Of a stretch of DNA of 64,000 bases, positions 11,301-24,260 are shown piece after piece; positions within the stretch are counted from its first letter, which is position 1, and every line of letters begins with the position of its first letter. The notes under the pieces are model-generated. The model was given only the letters and a program-made list of their open reading frames with translations, did not search any database and had not been told where the DNA came from. This DNA is from Phialocephala subalpina (lineage: Eukaryota; Ascomycota; Leotiomycetes; Helotiales; Mollisiaceae). The DNA lies in NCBI GenBank assembly GCA_900073065.1, contig FJOG01000015.1, forward strand, positions 1,001,791 to 1,065,790, in the 5' to 3' direction. A program made the position numbers and the translations under genes.

Positions 11301-11972
11301 ATCCGCCCTAATGGTCGACGAACTCCGCTCTCGCCAACCCCACGGCCCATACCTCCTCGCCGGCTGGTCCGCAGGCGGAATGTACGCCTACGAAGCCGCT
11401 CGCCTGCTAATCTCCCAAGGCGAGACCATTTCCAAATTGATCCTCATTGACTCTCCCTGCCGAACAGACTACGGACCCATGCCCCACGACGTTCTTAACT
11501 ACGTCTCTAAGTCTGGCGTCATCAGTGGCGCAACTGGGACCGCGCCTCAGTGGCTTGTTGATCATTTCCAGGGCACGATTAGAGCTGTGAGGGAGTATGC
11601 TCCAACGCCTTTTGAGAAAGGGAAAGCGCCGAAGACGTATTGTGTTTGGGCTCAAAAGGGCGTGTTTGAGGATTGGCCGAAGGCGGAGTTGGCGGGATTG
11701 GATTTGACGGATGCGGTTGCGAGTTGGTTGTTGAAGCCAAAGACTGACCCTGGATCTCAGGGTTGGGAGAAGTTGCTGGGGAGTGGGATTGAGTGTGTGA
11801 GTGTTGATGGGAACCATTTCAGTATGGTGCATCCTCCAAACGTAAGTTCTTCGAGCGCTAAACTAATTGGATGAAGGCTAACAAGTTGCAGTGTAACTCT
11901 CTGAGCAGAGCAATTGGAGATGCCATGGAGGATGATGCGAGCAAGAGAGTTGAGAAGTGGAGGACTGCTTGA
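5348..11972 (+). CDS. Non-reducing polyketide synthase, SAT-KS-AT-PT-ACP-ACP-TE (pigment/melanin type)
   Basis: Iterative type I PKS building an aromatic polyketide from acyl- and malonyl-CoA. Exons read 5348-5631, 5680-5962, 6014-6661, 6712-7065, 7114-11841 and 11892-11972, giving 2125 aa, the usual size for this class. Domains: SAT (GLCVG, Cys117); KS about 370-803 (DTACSSS Cys543, His678, His721); AT about 904-1220 (GHSLGE Ser993); product template about 1294-1598 (GHCLNG His1322, Asp1513 in DNLAQ); two ACPs (GVDSL, Ser1682 and Ser1798) joined by a linker with a run of serines; and a thioesterase/Claisen cyclase (GWSAGG Ser1942, GNHFS His2091). All catalytic residues are present. This architecture fits tetrahydroxynaphthalene (DHN-melanin) or naphthopyrone synthases. 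I cannot assign the exact product, because related bikaverin-type enzymes share the layout. The 48-nt intron inside KS keeps the frame and has no stop. Confidence 0.97.
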
Positions 11973-14900
11973 GTGTTTTCATTTATATGATGATGCATGT
12001 TTCCTTTGTTCGTGCTTATGATGTTGATATCGACGCATTTTCCCGTTTCCTTTAGCAACCTTATGGTTCTCCTTGTTTTCTATCTCATTCCATGTTCTCA
12101 TTTCTTGCAGCTCTAGTACTTGGCGTTTGTTGGCTCTCTGTGTATCTGTTCGTGGGGAGTTTGGCGCTGGTTGAAGGCATCTTGCCTGTATCTGTGTCCT
12201 GCATTTTCACAATGTTAAGAATTGAATCAAATATAAATAGAATTCTCAGCCTCCAAATTATATATCTCACTTCGTCATTCTCATCGGTGTTTGATCAGCT
12301 TCTTGTGATTTCAAGGTGAACTTCTCGACTACCCCGCACTTACCCCGCACTTCCACCAAAGGTCCTAATCCAACCCTCAAAGAAAGTACACAACCTAAAC
12401 ATAGGTTCACTCAGACACTTCGTTTACGAAGCTTGTGCTACTGATAGCCTGAGTCTATCTTTTCTTTTTAATCCCTTAGAAGCACATAGAACGACGATCA
12501 TCAGCCCAGTCTCTGCGAACCGTACACATTCCAAGGTTACGAACCGAGGTCCATAGATCTGTCGGAAGATGGACGGCGGGCACATCGATATCACTTTAAG
12601 AACGAGAAGAGAACGACACATCTGTGAATCTCACGTTGCTTGCGCGTGGTAATGTTTGGATTTCTAGTATGTTTGGCTGTTAAATGTTGGATGGCTGTCA
12701 ACATTTAATATCTTATCATTGTCGGGTTCAAGACTATGTTATGTCTTTTCCCAAATATGAAGTCAGATTTTGGACAAGAAATTAAGATTTGAATAAGCGT
12801 CACAAGTAATGTATCTAGATCTCAACTCAGGCATCAAAGTTGCCAAGTCATCAAGTCACCCTCCAAGCCAGAATTAATCAGTATCTCTTGAATCATTGTC
12901 ATATATTTTGCTTTACTTTAAGCGTGCGGATGTCAGGCATTGCAACAACGCAGCAGATTTTGATCATTCGACAAGTCTCCAGATTCCAGATCTCTACCAG
13001 TACAGAACTAGTGCTCTAGATGTAGCCCTAAGCGCTTGCGCAGAGTCCCGCCAATCGCATCTCGCGTATGCCCCCCTTTTGTGCCCCGCTTGTGTGCCGA
13101 GTTTTGAACGCCGAACTATGAGCAACCCAATTCCAATACGTCCTGTAGAGAAGTAATTTCGTTCCGAGGTCTTGAGGAAAGGGGGAAAGGATTGATGACA
13201 GGGAGGAAAAGGAGGAAAAATTGTCTGTTGTGCAAATCAGTCCTAGAGTATATTTTGGTTGTGGCTGACGGAGAATGTTGCGACTTGGAGAAAACGAAAG
13301 AGCTGAGAGCTTGCCTGTGAACCTTTTACGCGATGAATAAATTCCCAAGCTCGGTGAATTTACTTTCACGAGGCTATTTTTAAGCTATAGTAGCGCTGAG
13401 GTTGGTGTACCTTCTACCAAAGAGGATAAGCGTTGCGTCTCATGCCGAGACATGGAACATTTGACTCGAGGTTACTCCCCAATCGTCCCGGAATACCTCA
13501 GTATGCCTCCTATCACCAATTTTTTGTCTTCAAGATTCGATGGAGACGGGGGCACAGTCCGCGGTGCTGCTGTCTGTCCTTTCCAGAAGGAAGAGAGTTC
13601 GCGAAACAAATGGCCGAGATAATTGATTCGAAAGTCGCAAACTTTTGTTTGCAGTACGTGAAATCTCAAGAAAAGGATGTGAAGGTGTCACGGTCAATTT
13701 CGACCGAGATATGAGGGCAACACTAGTTTTCCCACATGAATTTTGGGTTGTTTGTGCAAGTTCTGTCAGGTCCCAGAATGCTAACTGGGCTGAGCGAAGA
13801 ACCTGCGTACCCAGCAACAAATGATCCTAATTTATATGAACGACACTTGAAGTTGACTCTGTTATCCTCTTCCAAATCTATTTCTACCCCTCTGAATTGT
13901 AGACAAATGTCGGTGAAGACTGCGCGTGAAGATTGTAGGTGACACTCCTCAACTCGAAGTCCCAAAGGGGCAACCACGGTGAAAGTCCTATCTTGTGCCC
14001 GATCGTATCTGCTAGCAAGCTATTTTGTCCCTCTCCGGTCTACGGTGCATTACCCAAGGTAGAGCTTTGATTCCCATCTATTCTTGGGGTGCATGGCGAT
14101 GTCGGTAGATGTTGGGGAGTTTCGGAGAATTTTAAAGTCCGGATGAGGTCTTGAACTCGAAAGATGCCGGGGATACTTTCACGTCCGGTACTTGATATTT
14201 TGCAGACAGTGGTAGAGTAAAATGAATGGATGAGTATCCAAAGAGAGGGTATGCGTGCTTCGAGTCTGCCTTGTTCTCATCTTGTCATCGTCAGCAGAAG
14301 AGGAAAGGGGTCAAGGTGGGTGTAGACTCTAGACATCTGTGACGTGGTCGTTCCCGTGTGTGCTAGAACTTGCAGAAGGATGCTTCGCCGTTTCTGTGCC
14401 ACTTTATCCTCATTTGTGCGTTCTGGCTGTGAAGCTCGTGGCGATATCGGCAAGTGTGCTGAAGACGAGGAGCGGAAAATACCCCGCAGCTGCTCTCAGG
14501 CAAAACTTAACAAGCTCTTCAGAACGGACAGTGCCTGTGCGTCCAAGTTAATGATCCTCTCTCTACTTCTTGATAGTTGGCTGCAAGAAGAGAGTCATCG
14601 AATCACGAAAGTGTTGCGGAAGTGAAGTGCCTGCTCGATGCTCGGATCCTAGCTGGGAGACCATCAATTCTCCGTCCCATCTCTGCTTCCTCTCGCCTCC
14701 CACCGGGGGCCCGTATTTGAGAATCCTGAGTTTGGAGTGCAGGAACTCAACAGACGCCAGAACTGGTTGCCGGAGGATTTCCTTCTTCGTTCTCATCTTG
14801 CCGTCAACGTCATTCCTTCTAGAGCTCACAAGGAGGCAGCCTGGACAACAAGAGCCGTAATCTCAAGCAGACTCATAGATGCTGGATAGTTTGGCATTCA

Positions 14901-17900
14901 TGAGTGGCGTCAAGCTGTGGAAAGTAGGGGCAGCCTGGTGAAGTGACGATCGTCGTGACGTGGTCAACTGTGAGCCCGAATGCTCGCTCCTGCATCAAGA
15001 CATCCTTCGTCAACACTGCGCCGCCATCTTGCGCATCCCTTCATCCGCCATTACTTCCTTCTTGCGGAGGGGGTGTAACTCAGTGATTTCATCATGCTCT
15101 TTGTCTCCCTCCCAGTTCTTGCTTGCCTTTACCGAACTCCTCTTTCCCTCCATCCCATAACCAGAACGTTGGTCTTCAAAAGCACACTAAACAACCCAGA
15201 ATTCCAAGTGAAAAGACGCAAAACAACAATCCGGAACCTCCACGGACAGTCCTTGGGCACTTGCAAAACTATATACTCTAACTGTGCCACAACACCAATG
15301 AAGCTGACCTGCAGCTCGCATTCATAGCACTTGCCTATTGGTCCAGCCTTATGAGCTTTCTTGTTTCCAACCCCGCAGTGATACAAGACCGTTGAAGACA
15401 CCGCGTATGCGCTGATGCGGCACGCTGTTAATGTGAAGATGAGAGGAAGAGGAAGAGTCGTCATTGCAGAGGCTTTGAGAATGTTTGCAGGTGATAGCGA
15501 GGCTGGCTTGACGTTGACTTTCGGAAAGGGGCGAACCGTCTCAAGTTATGCATTTCTCCTAGCGATATCTTCCCCTTTTAGAAACGAAATGATGCAATCT
15601 CGTTCAGCGTCGTTCTTCAAACCCTACTTCCTTTAGAAATCATTAAGTTGAACAACATACGTTCGCAAAATTGAGCTTCTTCGAGAAGGTTTGCGATCAG
15701 GTTGCTTTTCCGGAATGTCACTGTCAGTCTCTGATTCGACAACATCTCTCACGCTCTCGTACCGAACTCGGGACATTGCCCTTTCCTGGACATTGGCCGC
15801 ACCATGCCGAGCCTTGAAAAGCATGTCACTTCAGTGACATTTTCGTACTGCTGATGAACCATATAATGGACCATAAATCTTCTCAGACTCTTCTGAAGTC
15901 TCTCGTATTCTGACAATAGAAAAAAGTGGCGCCAAGAAGCGATTCGACGATCAATCTCGCCCACGAAAACTCTATCACAACAACAAACATCGAAAACATG
16001 GAATAAAAGATACGATTGGACCCACCATCTTTCGATCATCACATGCGATACGAAAAGTACGAAGTCCTCGGCTCGGTTCCGGACAAAAACACCAAATACC
16101 CATGAAGCCTTGCACAACAGATATGCGGGTCGTGCACAATCTGCCGGCATATGAACCTCAAAACCCTGGTTTGTTTGCTGGTTTAGGGATGGCATTTGTG
16201 CCTTATGCACAACACTGCAGATCAATTCTCAGATTTCTCGGTTTTGGTCTCGGGTTGGGGTAAAGTCCGAAGTTCTTTTGAAGGTGATACAAACGGTGAA
16301 GAGAATGGCTGCGGTTCATAAATGCTGCAGGCCCTCGCTTGCTGATGCAAGCCCTGAGGCTTGAAGATATCTTCCGACAACCACACTCATCGACGACTCA
16401 TGGGAATGAGAGGAATGAAGGAGAAAGAAGAAAAGTGTGGTAGAATATTGGCACCGAAAACTTTGTACAACGGAGCATACTTTCTCCAACATTCAGCCGC
16501 CGTCAAAAACGCCTCATTTCACACCCAACCCCGGACATCAAAAAGTTACCTCTCCTTCCAACAACAACAAAATGCCGACACCATCCTCAAAGCAGAGATA
16601 CATCACGAGCCTCAAGAAATGCGCCGCGCATATACGGTCTCCACTATGAGCCTCATCTGTTTCGAAAAGAGGTGAGCGACAACGGCCCGAGACAAACGAT
16701 ACAAAAGACGGAGTTCCGCCAGCTGAAGCGAAACGAGGTCGAGTGTATGGGGTTTGTGGGAACGAGATGAGAACTTTATCGGACAAGACAACGTCGATTA
16801 TCTCACTGTCAGATTCAACGCCTACCATAAATCCCCAGCATTCTCCAAAAGTTTGAAAGGACTCGACTCGGCTTCGAACGGAGGGATCGGCTTCCTCACG
16901 GCAACTTTTCGGGTCCGCGGAGCGTCCGGGTAGGATCTCGACTTCCTCCAACGCGAATGTATGCACCCCAGACTATGTCATCGATAGTTTCGCATACTTA
17001 AACGCTCGAGTTCCAGTATCTGCGCGTCTGTTTCAAAGTTCCTTGACGAACTTTCAAAAAATGAACCTTTTTGACAGAAATCTTTATCGCCCTTAGCCGA
17101 GCAATGTCTTGGCACTGACCAAAGCATCGATGCATGTACTGATGTACCGATGTACAACGACATTGGAACATCTTTATATCTGCGAACAATCTTGCAACAC
17201 TTCTGCCTCAGATTATATATCCTCCTCGACAACCTTTTCGATGAGAAAGAAGTCAAGTTGATGTTCCTCAAGCTACATCACTTTCCGCCGAAGACTCCGC
17301 CACCCTCTCCACCTCCGAATCACCTCAGAGGATGAAAGACCCCGACACCGAATATACACAACGACCGAATACGCACATCGCTTCTATCATGACATACTTG
17401 ACATCAAACTCAGTTGATATGATAATATCTATATCAACATGTCGTCCCATCAAGCTTTCACCACCACCCACCAACATCACTTCCGTGCGCCAAGACGTCA
17501 TCCGCTAAGTCCCGCCCCTAATCCTCACTTCCGCCTAGTGATGCATACCAAGAGAGATCACCACCCGCCCAGCCCTTCGCCTCATACCAAGAGCCACCGA
17601 CATATACCAAGAGACTCCAAGAAGCGGACTTCTACCAAGCTATTCCAAGAGATGTCAGATTTTCTCTAATGCCTCGCGCGCCGGGAGCCAAGAGAAAGAT
17701 CAGCGGAGTGCGGGGAGCCGATCAAGAGGATCTGCCAAGAATGTCCACCAGACTATCCGCTCCTGGAGTTTCTTGGCGGAGTAGTCATCTCGACTTCTTG
17801 AAATATCTGCGATATCTTCATTCCATGAGTTGTCGTTTGGAATCAATTGGATCAACTGTGCGTGTCACGTGTGGATGTTAGAGTGGAAATGGGAGTGGAG

Positions 17901-18400
17901 CGGAAGTCGGATTTCGATGTCACGATCACGATTGGGAACACGAAAATCACGATACGCATGAGGAATTTCCAACGAATCCAAGAGGATCACGAATTTTGGT
18001 CGTGTTGGCGGTGAAGGGAAGGCCGAAAGCGATGCGACAACACCAAATTCTGGAACGCCGAACATCACGACCACGAACACCAAACTCAAACTCCCCGAAC
18101 CCCTCATCCCCCACTAAAACTCACAGCGACTACAAATCACAACACGAGAAAACAGAAGGTAAGGTATAAAACTATATTCTAACACAACATGATGCACGCT
18201 GCGACATTGCTAACCAAATTCTAGATGTTCATTCATGATCAAAACAAGATTACCACCACCCAACGACGACGAGATGACTCTTCAATCCAAGGAAAATATG
18301 GAGAGAATCAACGATCGTGTGTATCAATACCCCGAACACCATGCTACCAGACACCGGACCGAATAGATGTACTCCAAGAAGATAATGAAGCTCGCCAGAC
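11973..18400. other. Long gene-poor stretch between PKS and regulator
   Basis: About 6.4 kb without a gene I can support with confidence. Frames up to about 158 codons occur but lack motifs. The one candidate, a possible small secreted protein at 15281-15464, is listed separately. Near the right end are repeated short words: CCAAGAG/CCAAGA about seven times in 17545-17740, and TCACGA five times in 17920-18070. Base composition is not strikingly AT-rich, so heavy RIP is not evident. Confidence 0.5.
15281..15464 (-). CDS. Possible small secreted Cys-containing protein (doubtful)
   Basis: A minus-strand ORF starts at 15464 with MTTLPLPLIFTLTACRISAYA, which reads like a signal peptide. It is followed by YHCGVGNKKAHK and GKCYECELQ. 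A GTCAGC donor follows the ELQ codons near 15310, so the C-terminus is uncertain; the unspliced frame continues to 15129. No homologue is recognised, and it may be chance in a gene-poor region. Confidence 0.22.
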
Positions 18401-19729
18401 TCAAACACACATCGAATTCTCCATCTTCGGATACCCATCCAAACTCGCTGCCATGAGGTTGTTGGATTTTAGCCCTCGATGGAGTACCTGAACTGTGCTC
18501 TCGAGATTGCCCAACAATTGCTGGACATAATCCACATCCGGTGTTCCCTCTCTCTCACCACCACTCATCTGAATATCAAAATTTCCATTCGACGACAGAC
18601 TCGTCGCCCTCGACCTCGACGTACTCCTCTCCTTCAAACACTCAAGCGCGAACTGAATCTTGCCCAACGTCTGGCTCACCAGCAGATCGAGAACAAGAGA
18701 TTGTTCATCGCCCGTGATATCGTAATTCCCCACCCGGAGACCCATGTTGTTTCCTCCCATCATCCATTGTTGCTGCTGTTGTTGCTTGACAGCAATATCG
18801 TCGAACATCGTGTCTAGTTCCGATTTATTGCATACCCGTTGAAGGAGACGAAGGACGACACGGAACGACATCGCGGATAGAAGGAGGGCTTCTTGGTCTT
18901 CGTCTGGTTGACAGATGTGGCATTGAATAAACTGTTTCCACGGCTCCAACACCTGCTTCACCCCATCAAGCACAACATCTATCGGAGGCGGTGTGCTCGC
19001 TTGCCACAGCGTCTTCAATCTGCAAAGCAGTTTCGCGTGATGCTGAAGACATGAACATTTGCTCGAGTTATCTGAACTCGTAGGGCTGGAGGAAGATGGT
19101 GTCAGAGGAAGGGAGAAATAATCAGCGGATAAATCGGTAGAGCAGGATCCGAATAGACCGAGTGGATTCTTATCAAAGTCATGGGAGAGGATAGGGTCGT
19201 TGGGGAAGAGGGAGTTGGTCGATAGGGAAGTGTGCAGGGCGGAGGAGGCGTTGAGGAGGTCGTCTGTTGTGGAGAAGTCGGAGAATTCGCCGCCGTAACT
19301 CCAGAATGCGTCTCGAGAGTCGAGGAATGAGAGATTGTTGACCATTTCTGGTGAGATGCTTGGGTTTGGTGTTGGTAGTCCACTCATCAAAGCTGGAGTA
19401 CTCAATCCGGAGTTCATGGCCGAGTTCATGGAGTTTTGTTTCTGGGGTGGAGTTCGACTTCTTTCTCGACGAGATGAGGAGTCGTTTGATGCGGAGTTAG
19501 CGTTCATGAGATCGAGTGTACGCTTGTTCTTGGTTCCTCGTGGTCGTCCGGCTCGATTCGACTCAGAGTATACGCAGCGGTCTCCTGAGGCTGCACATCC
19601 GGCACAGGGAGTTCCGCGAGAGCACTTTACCTTTGCTCGGTGGCAGGAGTTGCAGGCGTGCCGTAACTTCTTGGCTCGTTGCTCACCCGATTGGGGTTGT
19701 TGAGGATCTGAAGGCCAGGTTGAAGACAT
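18401..19729 (-). CDS. Zn2Cys6 transcription factor, AflR-like
   Basis: A single-exon 442-aa nuclear regulator. The N-terminal binuclear zinc cluster is complete: Cys26, 29, 36, 42, 45 and 52, with spacing C-x2-C-x6-C-x5-C-x2-C-x6-C. It is followed by a basic GRPRGTKNKRT segment as in AflR-type regulators of secondary metabolism. The middle is rich in Ser, Asn and Pro. The C-terminal part (CSCLQHHAKLLCRLK onward) resembles the AflR C-terminal domain, and a short polyglutamine run lies near residue 315. It sits between the PKS and the laccase and is the obvious candidate for a pathway-specific activator; that role is inferred from position and family. The start at 19729 is the first Met, 25 residues before the zinc cluster. 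Confidence 0.94.
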   Translation of the reverse strand: MSSTWPSDPQQPQSGEQRAKKLRHACNSCHRAKVKCSRGTPCAGCAASGDRCVYSESNRAGRPRGTKNKRTLDLMNANSASNDSSSRRERSRTPPQKQNSMNSAMNSGLSTPALMSGLPTPNPSISPEMVNNLSFLDSRDAFWSYGGEFSDFSTTDDLLNASSALHTSLSTNSLFPNDPILSHDFDKNPLGLFGSCSTDLSADYFSLPLTPSSSSPTSSDNSSKCSCLQHHAKLLCRLKTLWQASTPPPIDVVLDGVKQVLEPWKQFIQCHICQPDEDQEALLLSAMSFRVVLRLLQRVCNKSELDTMFDDIAVKQQQQQQWMMGGNNMGLRVGNYDITGDEQSLVLDLLVSQTLGKIQFALECLKERSTSRSRATSLSSNGNFDIQMSGGEREGTPDVDYVQQLLGNLESTVQVLHRGLKSNNLMAASLDGYPKMENSMCV

Positions 19730-22347
19730 TGTGTTTGATGTGTGTGAGTGAATTGGGTGAGTGAAATGAGTAGTGTTGTTGGTATGTGAGTGAGTGCTGA
19801 TGTGGAAGCAGACGGCGATATATGAAGATCCACGTGAAGGAGCCCGAGAGTCTGGATACGAGTGACAATGCGGTGTTGATCAATGATGATGATGATGAGG
19901 AGAAAGAACGAACTGTTGTACTGTTGATCCAGATGATGCTTTCGAACTGCCAGTCCCACAGTGACGGGATTCCCAGGGGATATATAATTATCACTCTGGT
20001 TTTCACAGCTCTGCGGGCAGGTTGCAGATCTGACTGTAGGATTCCCACAAGCGGACTCGCGCAGGCATAGTTGTTAGCACAGGTCAAAGTCGTTTGGCGT
20101 TATCAGTTACGGATGCCATCAGAGCTATCCCAATGAGGAAAGGTGCTGGGGAATATTTTGGGTGCAGGTGGTTCTAACTTACTGTGCTGTGCACCCAGCT
20201 AACGCTGACAGGGCCGACTTACTCCGCCTACCGTCCATACCGCGCTGCCCCCATCGCCACTCCATTCGCGCGCACGAGCATGTTCCTGGCGAACAAATCG
20301 ACCATTACCCATCACGGTAATCAGATTCCATCTCGGGGAGTTTCAGGACTAAGGATTCTACGAGATCTGAATTTTTGGTTTGTGGCGTGGACGAATTGTT
20401 CTCCAGTCAATCACGACATCAATTGGGCACGGGGTATCAAGATCCTCAATTGCATCCCTCATGGGGAAAGGAATGGAGGGGATGGTTTCTTGGTCCTGGA
20501 ACTGGGAGACCCGGTACGTCCCAAATTCCCAGAAGCAGCAAAAACTCTGACCATGGATGGGGTTGCATTGATGTTGCAGTAGAATGGGTACGTGGGAGAC
20601 TCGGTCGTCTCCGTAGGACTTGATGCAGCAGGCACAGACTCTCAAGGTATTCCCTATCTGCATCTATCTGCAGCAGGAGGGAGGCCTTTCGAGGTCACGA
20701 ACTGCTTCAAACGCCGCGATGGGTTGAGGGCACTGAGAAGCTGTACCCCTGCGACGTGCCCCGATTTAGCTCTTGAGGTGGCTAACAGGGTGCTCGGTAG
20801 CAACTATGCCCCTACAATATACTTTTCAGGGCACCCCTGTCCAGGCTCATACCCCTGTCCCTGTCCCTGGTAGGGCCCTGGGCTTGAACGCTAACACCAA
20901 TTGATGGCCTCGACCTTAGCGTCCTGCACAGCACATGTAACTATTTTGGCCCACACGCACCACGCTTCGCCCATTCCGAATATTCAATTGGTAGTTTTTG
21001 CACGTTTACGTTCCTGCGAGTTGTCCGTCTTTTTGACAAGCTTTCTTTCCAAACCTTCAGGTATTCAAGCAATTGTTCAACGCCGACAAGCCTCCTTCTT
21101 GCCGTCTGGGCAAGGCTTGAACTCCGTCCGTTGCGCTCGGAAGGCTTGAGTTTGGCAGAAGGACGCCATGCCACAATGAGGGTGTTGATGCGCGTTGATG
21201 CTGGGAAGTCACCTTCCATCTTCACGCGATAGATGCTGCAGCCAAGATAAGCGGTACCTGTGGGGAGAATGGACCAATTGCAGCGAAGACATGCCCACGC
21301 TGTTGTCGCAATGTCGGTCCTCGTTGGGTCTGTCGATCAATTGGCCACGGCCCTAATGCTGTATGCCTCGTACATCCATTTGCCCTTCCCAGACACTCGC
21401 GATCACCGAGAAAGGTACCTCAGCCTTGGAATGGCTGCTGACTTTGCAATTTCACGATGCTGAAGCCGAGTGGTCAGCCATGTCATGAACGAACACTCAG
21501 CCCTAAATGGCTGAAGGTAATCTCACTCCACGCTTCGATTCGATTGCCGGCCCGGGACAATTTCCCTCTCACCGTTTGTGGCTTGCGGCACTCAGATTGT
21601 CTTGACAAAAATGTGCCATAATTTCTTCCACTGGTCCTCCACAAACTCCAGTGGCTTGCATACGCCGTACGAGCTCGTGCTCTGACAGGTTTCTGTGACA
21701 GCATATCCCAATGGAGCTCATTTTGTGTGGATTAAAGAAACATACCCGTTCGGGTATCGTGACTTTGGTTTTGCAGTTTGGTGTAATTCCCCCATTGGTA
21801 TTGAAGTGCAGCCTAGTGATCCTTCACTGTTTTACATGCAAGGCTCGTACTTTAGGATGTGGGTTTTGTTCTCCGGACGGTGGATGGAGTCTCCATGGAT
21901 CTAAATTGGGAAGGTCATACAAAATTAGGGATTAGGTTCTGAGATCACTGGATCTTGCACTCCTAAAGTGGCTGTGAAGGCCTTCATCTTCGAAAGAAGT
22001 CTCCCCGTGACTTGGGATGAGAAAGAATACCGGTTGAAACTCCAAGGAGAATTTCACGGATGGATCTAATCGACACTGCCTCCACGACCCATCATTTTCA
22101 TCTGATCTCTCAGTTGCTATTCTCAGATGAGGCTCAAGATGGGGAACCAAGTTTGCGGAATCAGTTCATTTCGTTCTAACGCGGCGAATTGTTCGAGGGA
22201 CCAAGACTACGGGTCATTGATCGCCTTGATACTCTCCAGAAATTGAAGTTCATGGTTGTATATAGAACCTCTAATCTCATACGTTCTCGCATTCTCTCCT
22301 ATCATCATCCTCATCTTCTCTCTTCCCTTCCTGCATTGACAGCAATC
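19730..22347. other. Intergenic between regulator and laccase
   Basis: Regulator and laccase are divergently transcribed from this 2.6-kb region. No frame with recognisable motifs was found. A TATATAG box precedes the laccase. A short CCCTGTCC-rich tract occurs near 20830-20872. Confidence 0.5.
22259..22265 (+). promoter_or_regulatory. TATA box of the laccase gene
   Basis: TATATAG lies 83 bases before the laccase ATG, followed by a CT-rich stretch, as in many fungal promoters. Confidence 0.5.
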
Positions 22348-24260
22348 ATGTTCTTCAAACCTCTTGCTTGCGTGGCCGCTCTGGCCTCGCTTTCTGCTGC
22401 TGCAGTCATACTACCAAAAGACGTGAACACTTCAATTTCATGTCCTGGGGCTTCGTCGACTCCGTCGAAACTGACACCTGGCTGTCAACATGGTCCCAAT
22501 TCCAGACAGTGCTGGGGAAGATACGACATCAACACCAACTGGTATGATGTTACTCCATACACTGGCGTGACAAGAGAATACTGGCTTGAAGCTGTCAACA
22601 TTACCGCATCACCTGACGTAGGTCTCTTCTCCCTCAACCCATCTTCACATCTAACAGCTTCAGGGATTCGAACAATACGTTCTTGCTTTCAATGGCACGA
22701 TTCCTGGTCCCACGATCTTTGCTGATTGGGGTGACGATGTTATCATCCATGTCACGAACAAGATGCCCAACAACGGTACATCCATCCACTGGCACGGCGT
22801 CCGTCAATACCTCAACAACGAAAACGACGGTGTCCCAGGCGTAACTCAATGCCCCATTGCTCCCGGCGAGACCTACAGTAAGCCCCTCTCCCCTTCCTCT
22901 CCCTTCCCAAACTAACCACCTCCCAGCCTACAAATGGCGAGCAACCCAGTACGGTTCCTCCTGGTACCACTCACACTTCTCCTTCCAATACAGCATGGGA
23001 CTCCAAGGCGCCATCATCATCAACGGCCCCGCAACCGCCGATTACGATGAGGATCTCGGTGCTCTCTTCTTGCAAGACTGGGCACACATCGACCCCTTCA
23101 ATGAATGGTGGTGGGATCGACCTACCAACGGACCACCAGCCCAACAATCAGCCCTCATCAACGGAACGAACGTCTTCGACTGCAAAAACTCTACCGATAC
23201 CCGCTGCAAAGGAACTGGCTCTCGCTTCGAACTGAATTTTGAGTCTGGCAAGAAATATCGTGTTCGAATCATCAACACAGGACTCTATTCCAACTTTCGC
23301 TTCGCGATTGACGGCCATCAATTAACCGTCATCGGCATGGATTTCGTCCCCATCGTTCCCTACACCACCGACAACGTAATCATCTCAATGGGTCAACGCT
23401 ACGACATCATAATCGAAGCCAATGCTCCTCCAGCCGATTACTGGCTCCGACCAATCTGGCAACGCTCCTGCTGCGACAACGATGTCTGGAACAACACCTT
23501 GGGAATAGTGCGTTACAACTCTCGCTCTACCGCTCTCCCCACTTCCACGAACCCTGCGACAAGTTATCCGGATGCATGTGACGATGAACCATACTACAAG
23601 TTGACACCTTGGGTTCCGCTCGAAGTACCTGCGCCGGCAAACGCGATGGCGGTTAAGCCGTTGAATTTATACTATGAGTTCGTGCCCATGCCTGCTGGAT
23701 TCTTGTTTACCTTGAATAACTCCTACATCTGGGTAAATTTCTCTGCACCCACCAACCTCCTCCTCACGGATGGCGTCCCGGAGTCGAACTTCACAAACAC
23801 AGGCTACAACCCCGTGAAGGGATTCACAGACTACTCCGCATTCCCAATAACCGTTGTGGATGACTGGGTATACTTCGCCTTGCAAGACATCTCTCATCGA
23901 AACCGGAGCCATCCTATGCATTTACATGGACACGATTATTATGTCTTGGCTCAAGGTGCTGGAAATTTCACCAATCTGTTGGAATTGAATCTTAAGAATC
24001 CACCGAGGAGAGATGTTGCTACGTTGCCGGCGAATGGACACATGGTGATGGCGTTCAAAACAGACAACCCAGGCGCCTGGCTTCTTCACTGCCATATTGC
24101 TGCTCACTCGTCGGAGGGACTTGGACTTCAATTCATTGAACGGGAGAAAGAGATCGTTCCTTTGTTTAAGGCGGAGCAGCAATTGAACAACACCTGCAAG
24201 GCCTGGGGTAACTACTGGTCGCACGACCAGATCTACGTGCAAGAGGACAGTGGTATCTAA
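22348..24260 (+). CDS. Secreted ascomycete laccase (multicopper oxidase)
   Basis: Oxidises phenolics with O2; in pigment clusters such enzymes couple or polymerise polyketide monomers. Exons 22348-22617, 22664-22877 and 22927-24260 give 605 aa. A signal peptide covers the first 19 or so residues (MFFKPLACVAALASLSAAA). Three cupredoxin domains carry all four copper-ligand motifs: HWHG (His132), WYHSH, HPMHLHGH and HCHIAAHSSEGLGLQF. The protein ends DSGI, the C-terminal plug of ascomycete laccases that blocks the trinuclear site channel after processing. Several N-glycosylation sequons are visible. It lies 2.6 kb from the Zn2Cys6 regulator and 10 kb from the PKS, resembling PKS-plus-laccase conidial pigment loci; shared function is inference. 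Confidence 0.97.

Noticed and set aside
15749..16225. 158-codon minus-strand ORF
   Set aside because: No domain, no splice-compatible neighbours, and Trp/Cys/Phe-rich composition unlike a fungal protein.
16538..16966. 142-codon minus-strand ORF
   Set aside because: No recognisable motif and no supporting promoter or exon structure.
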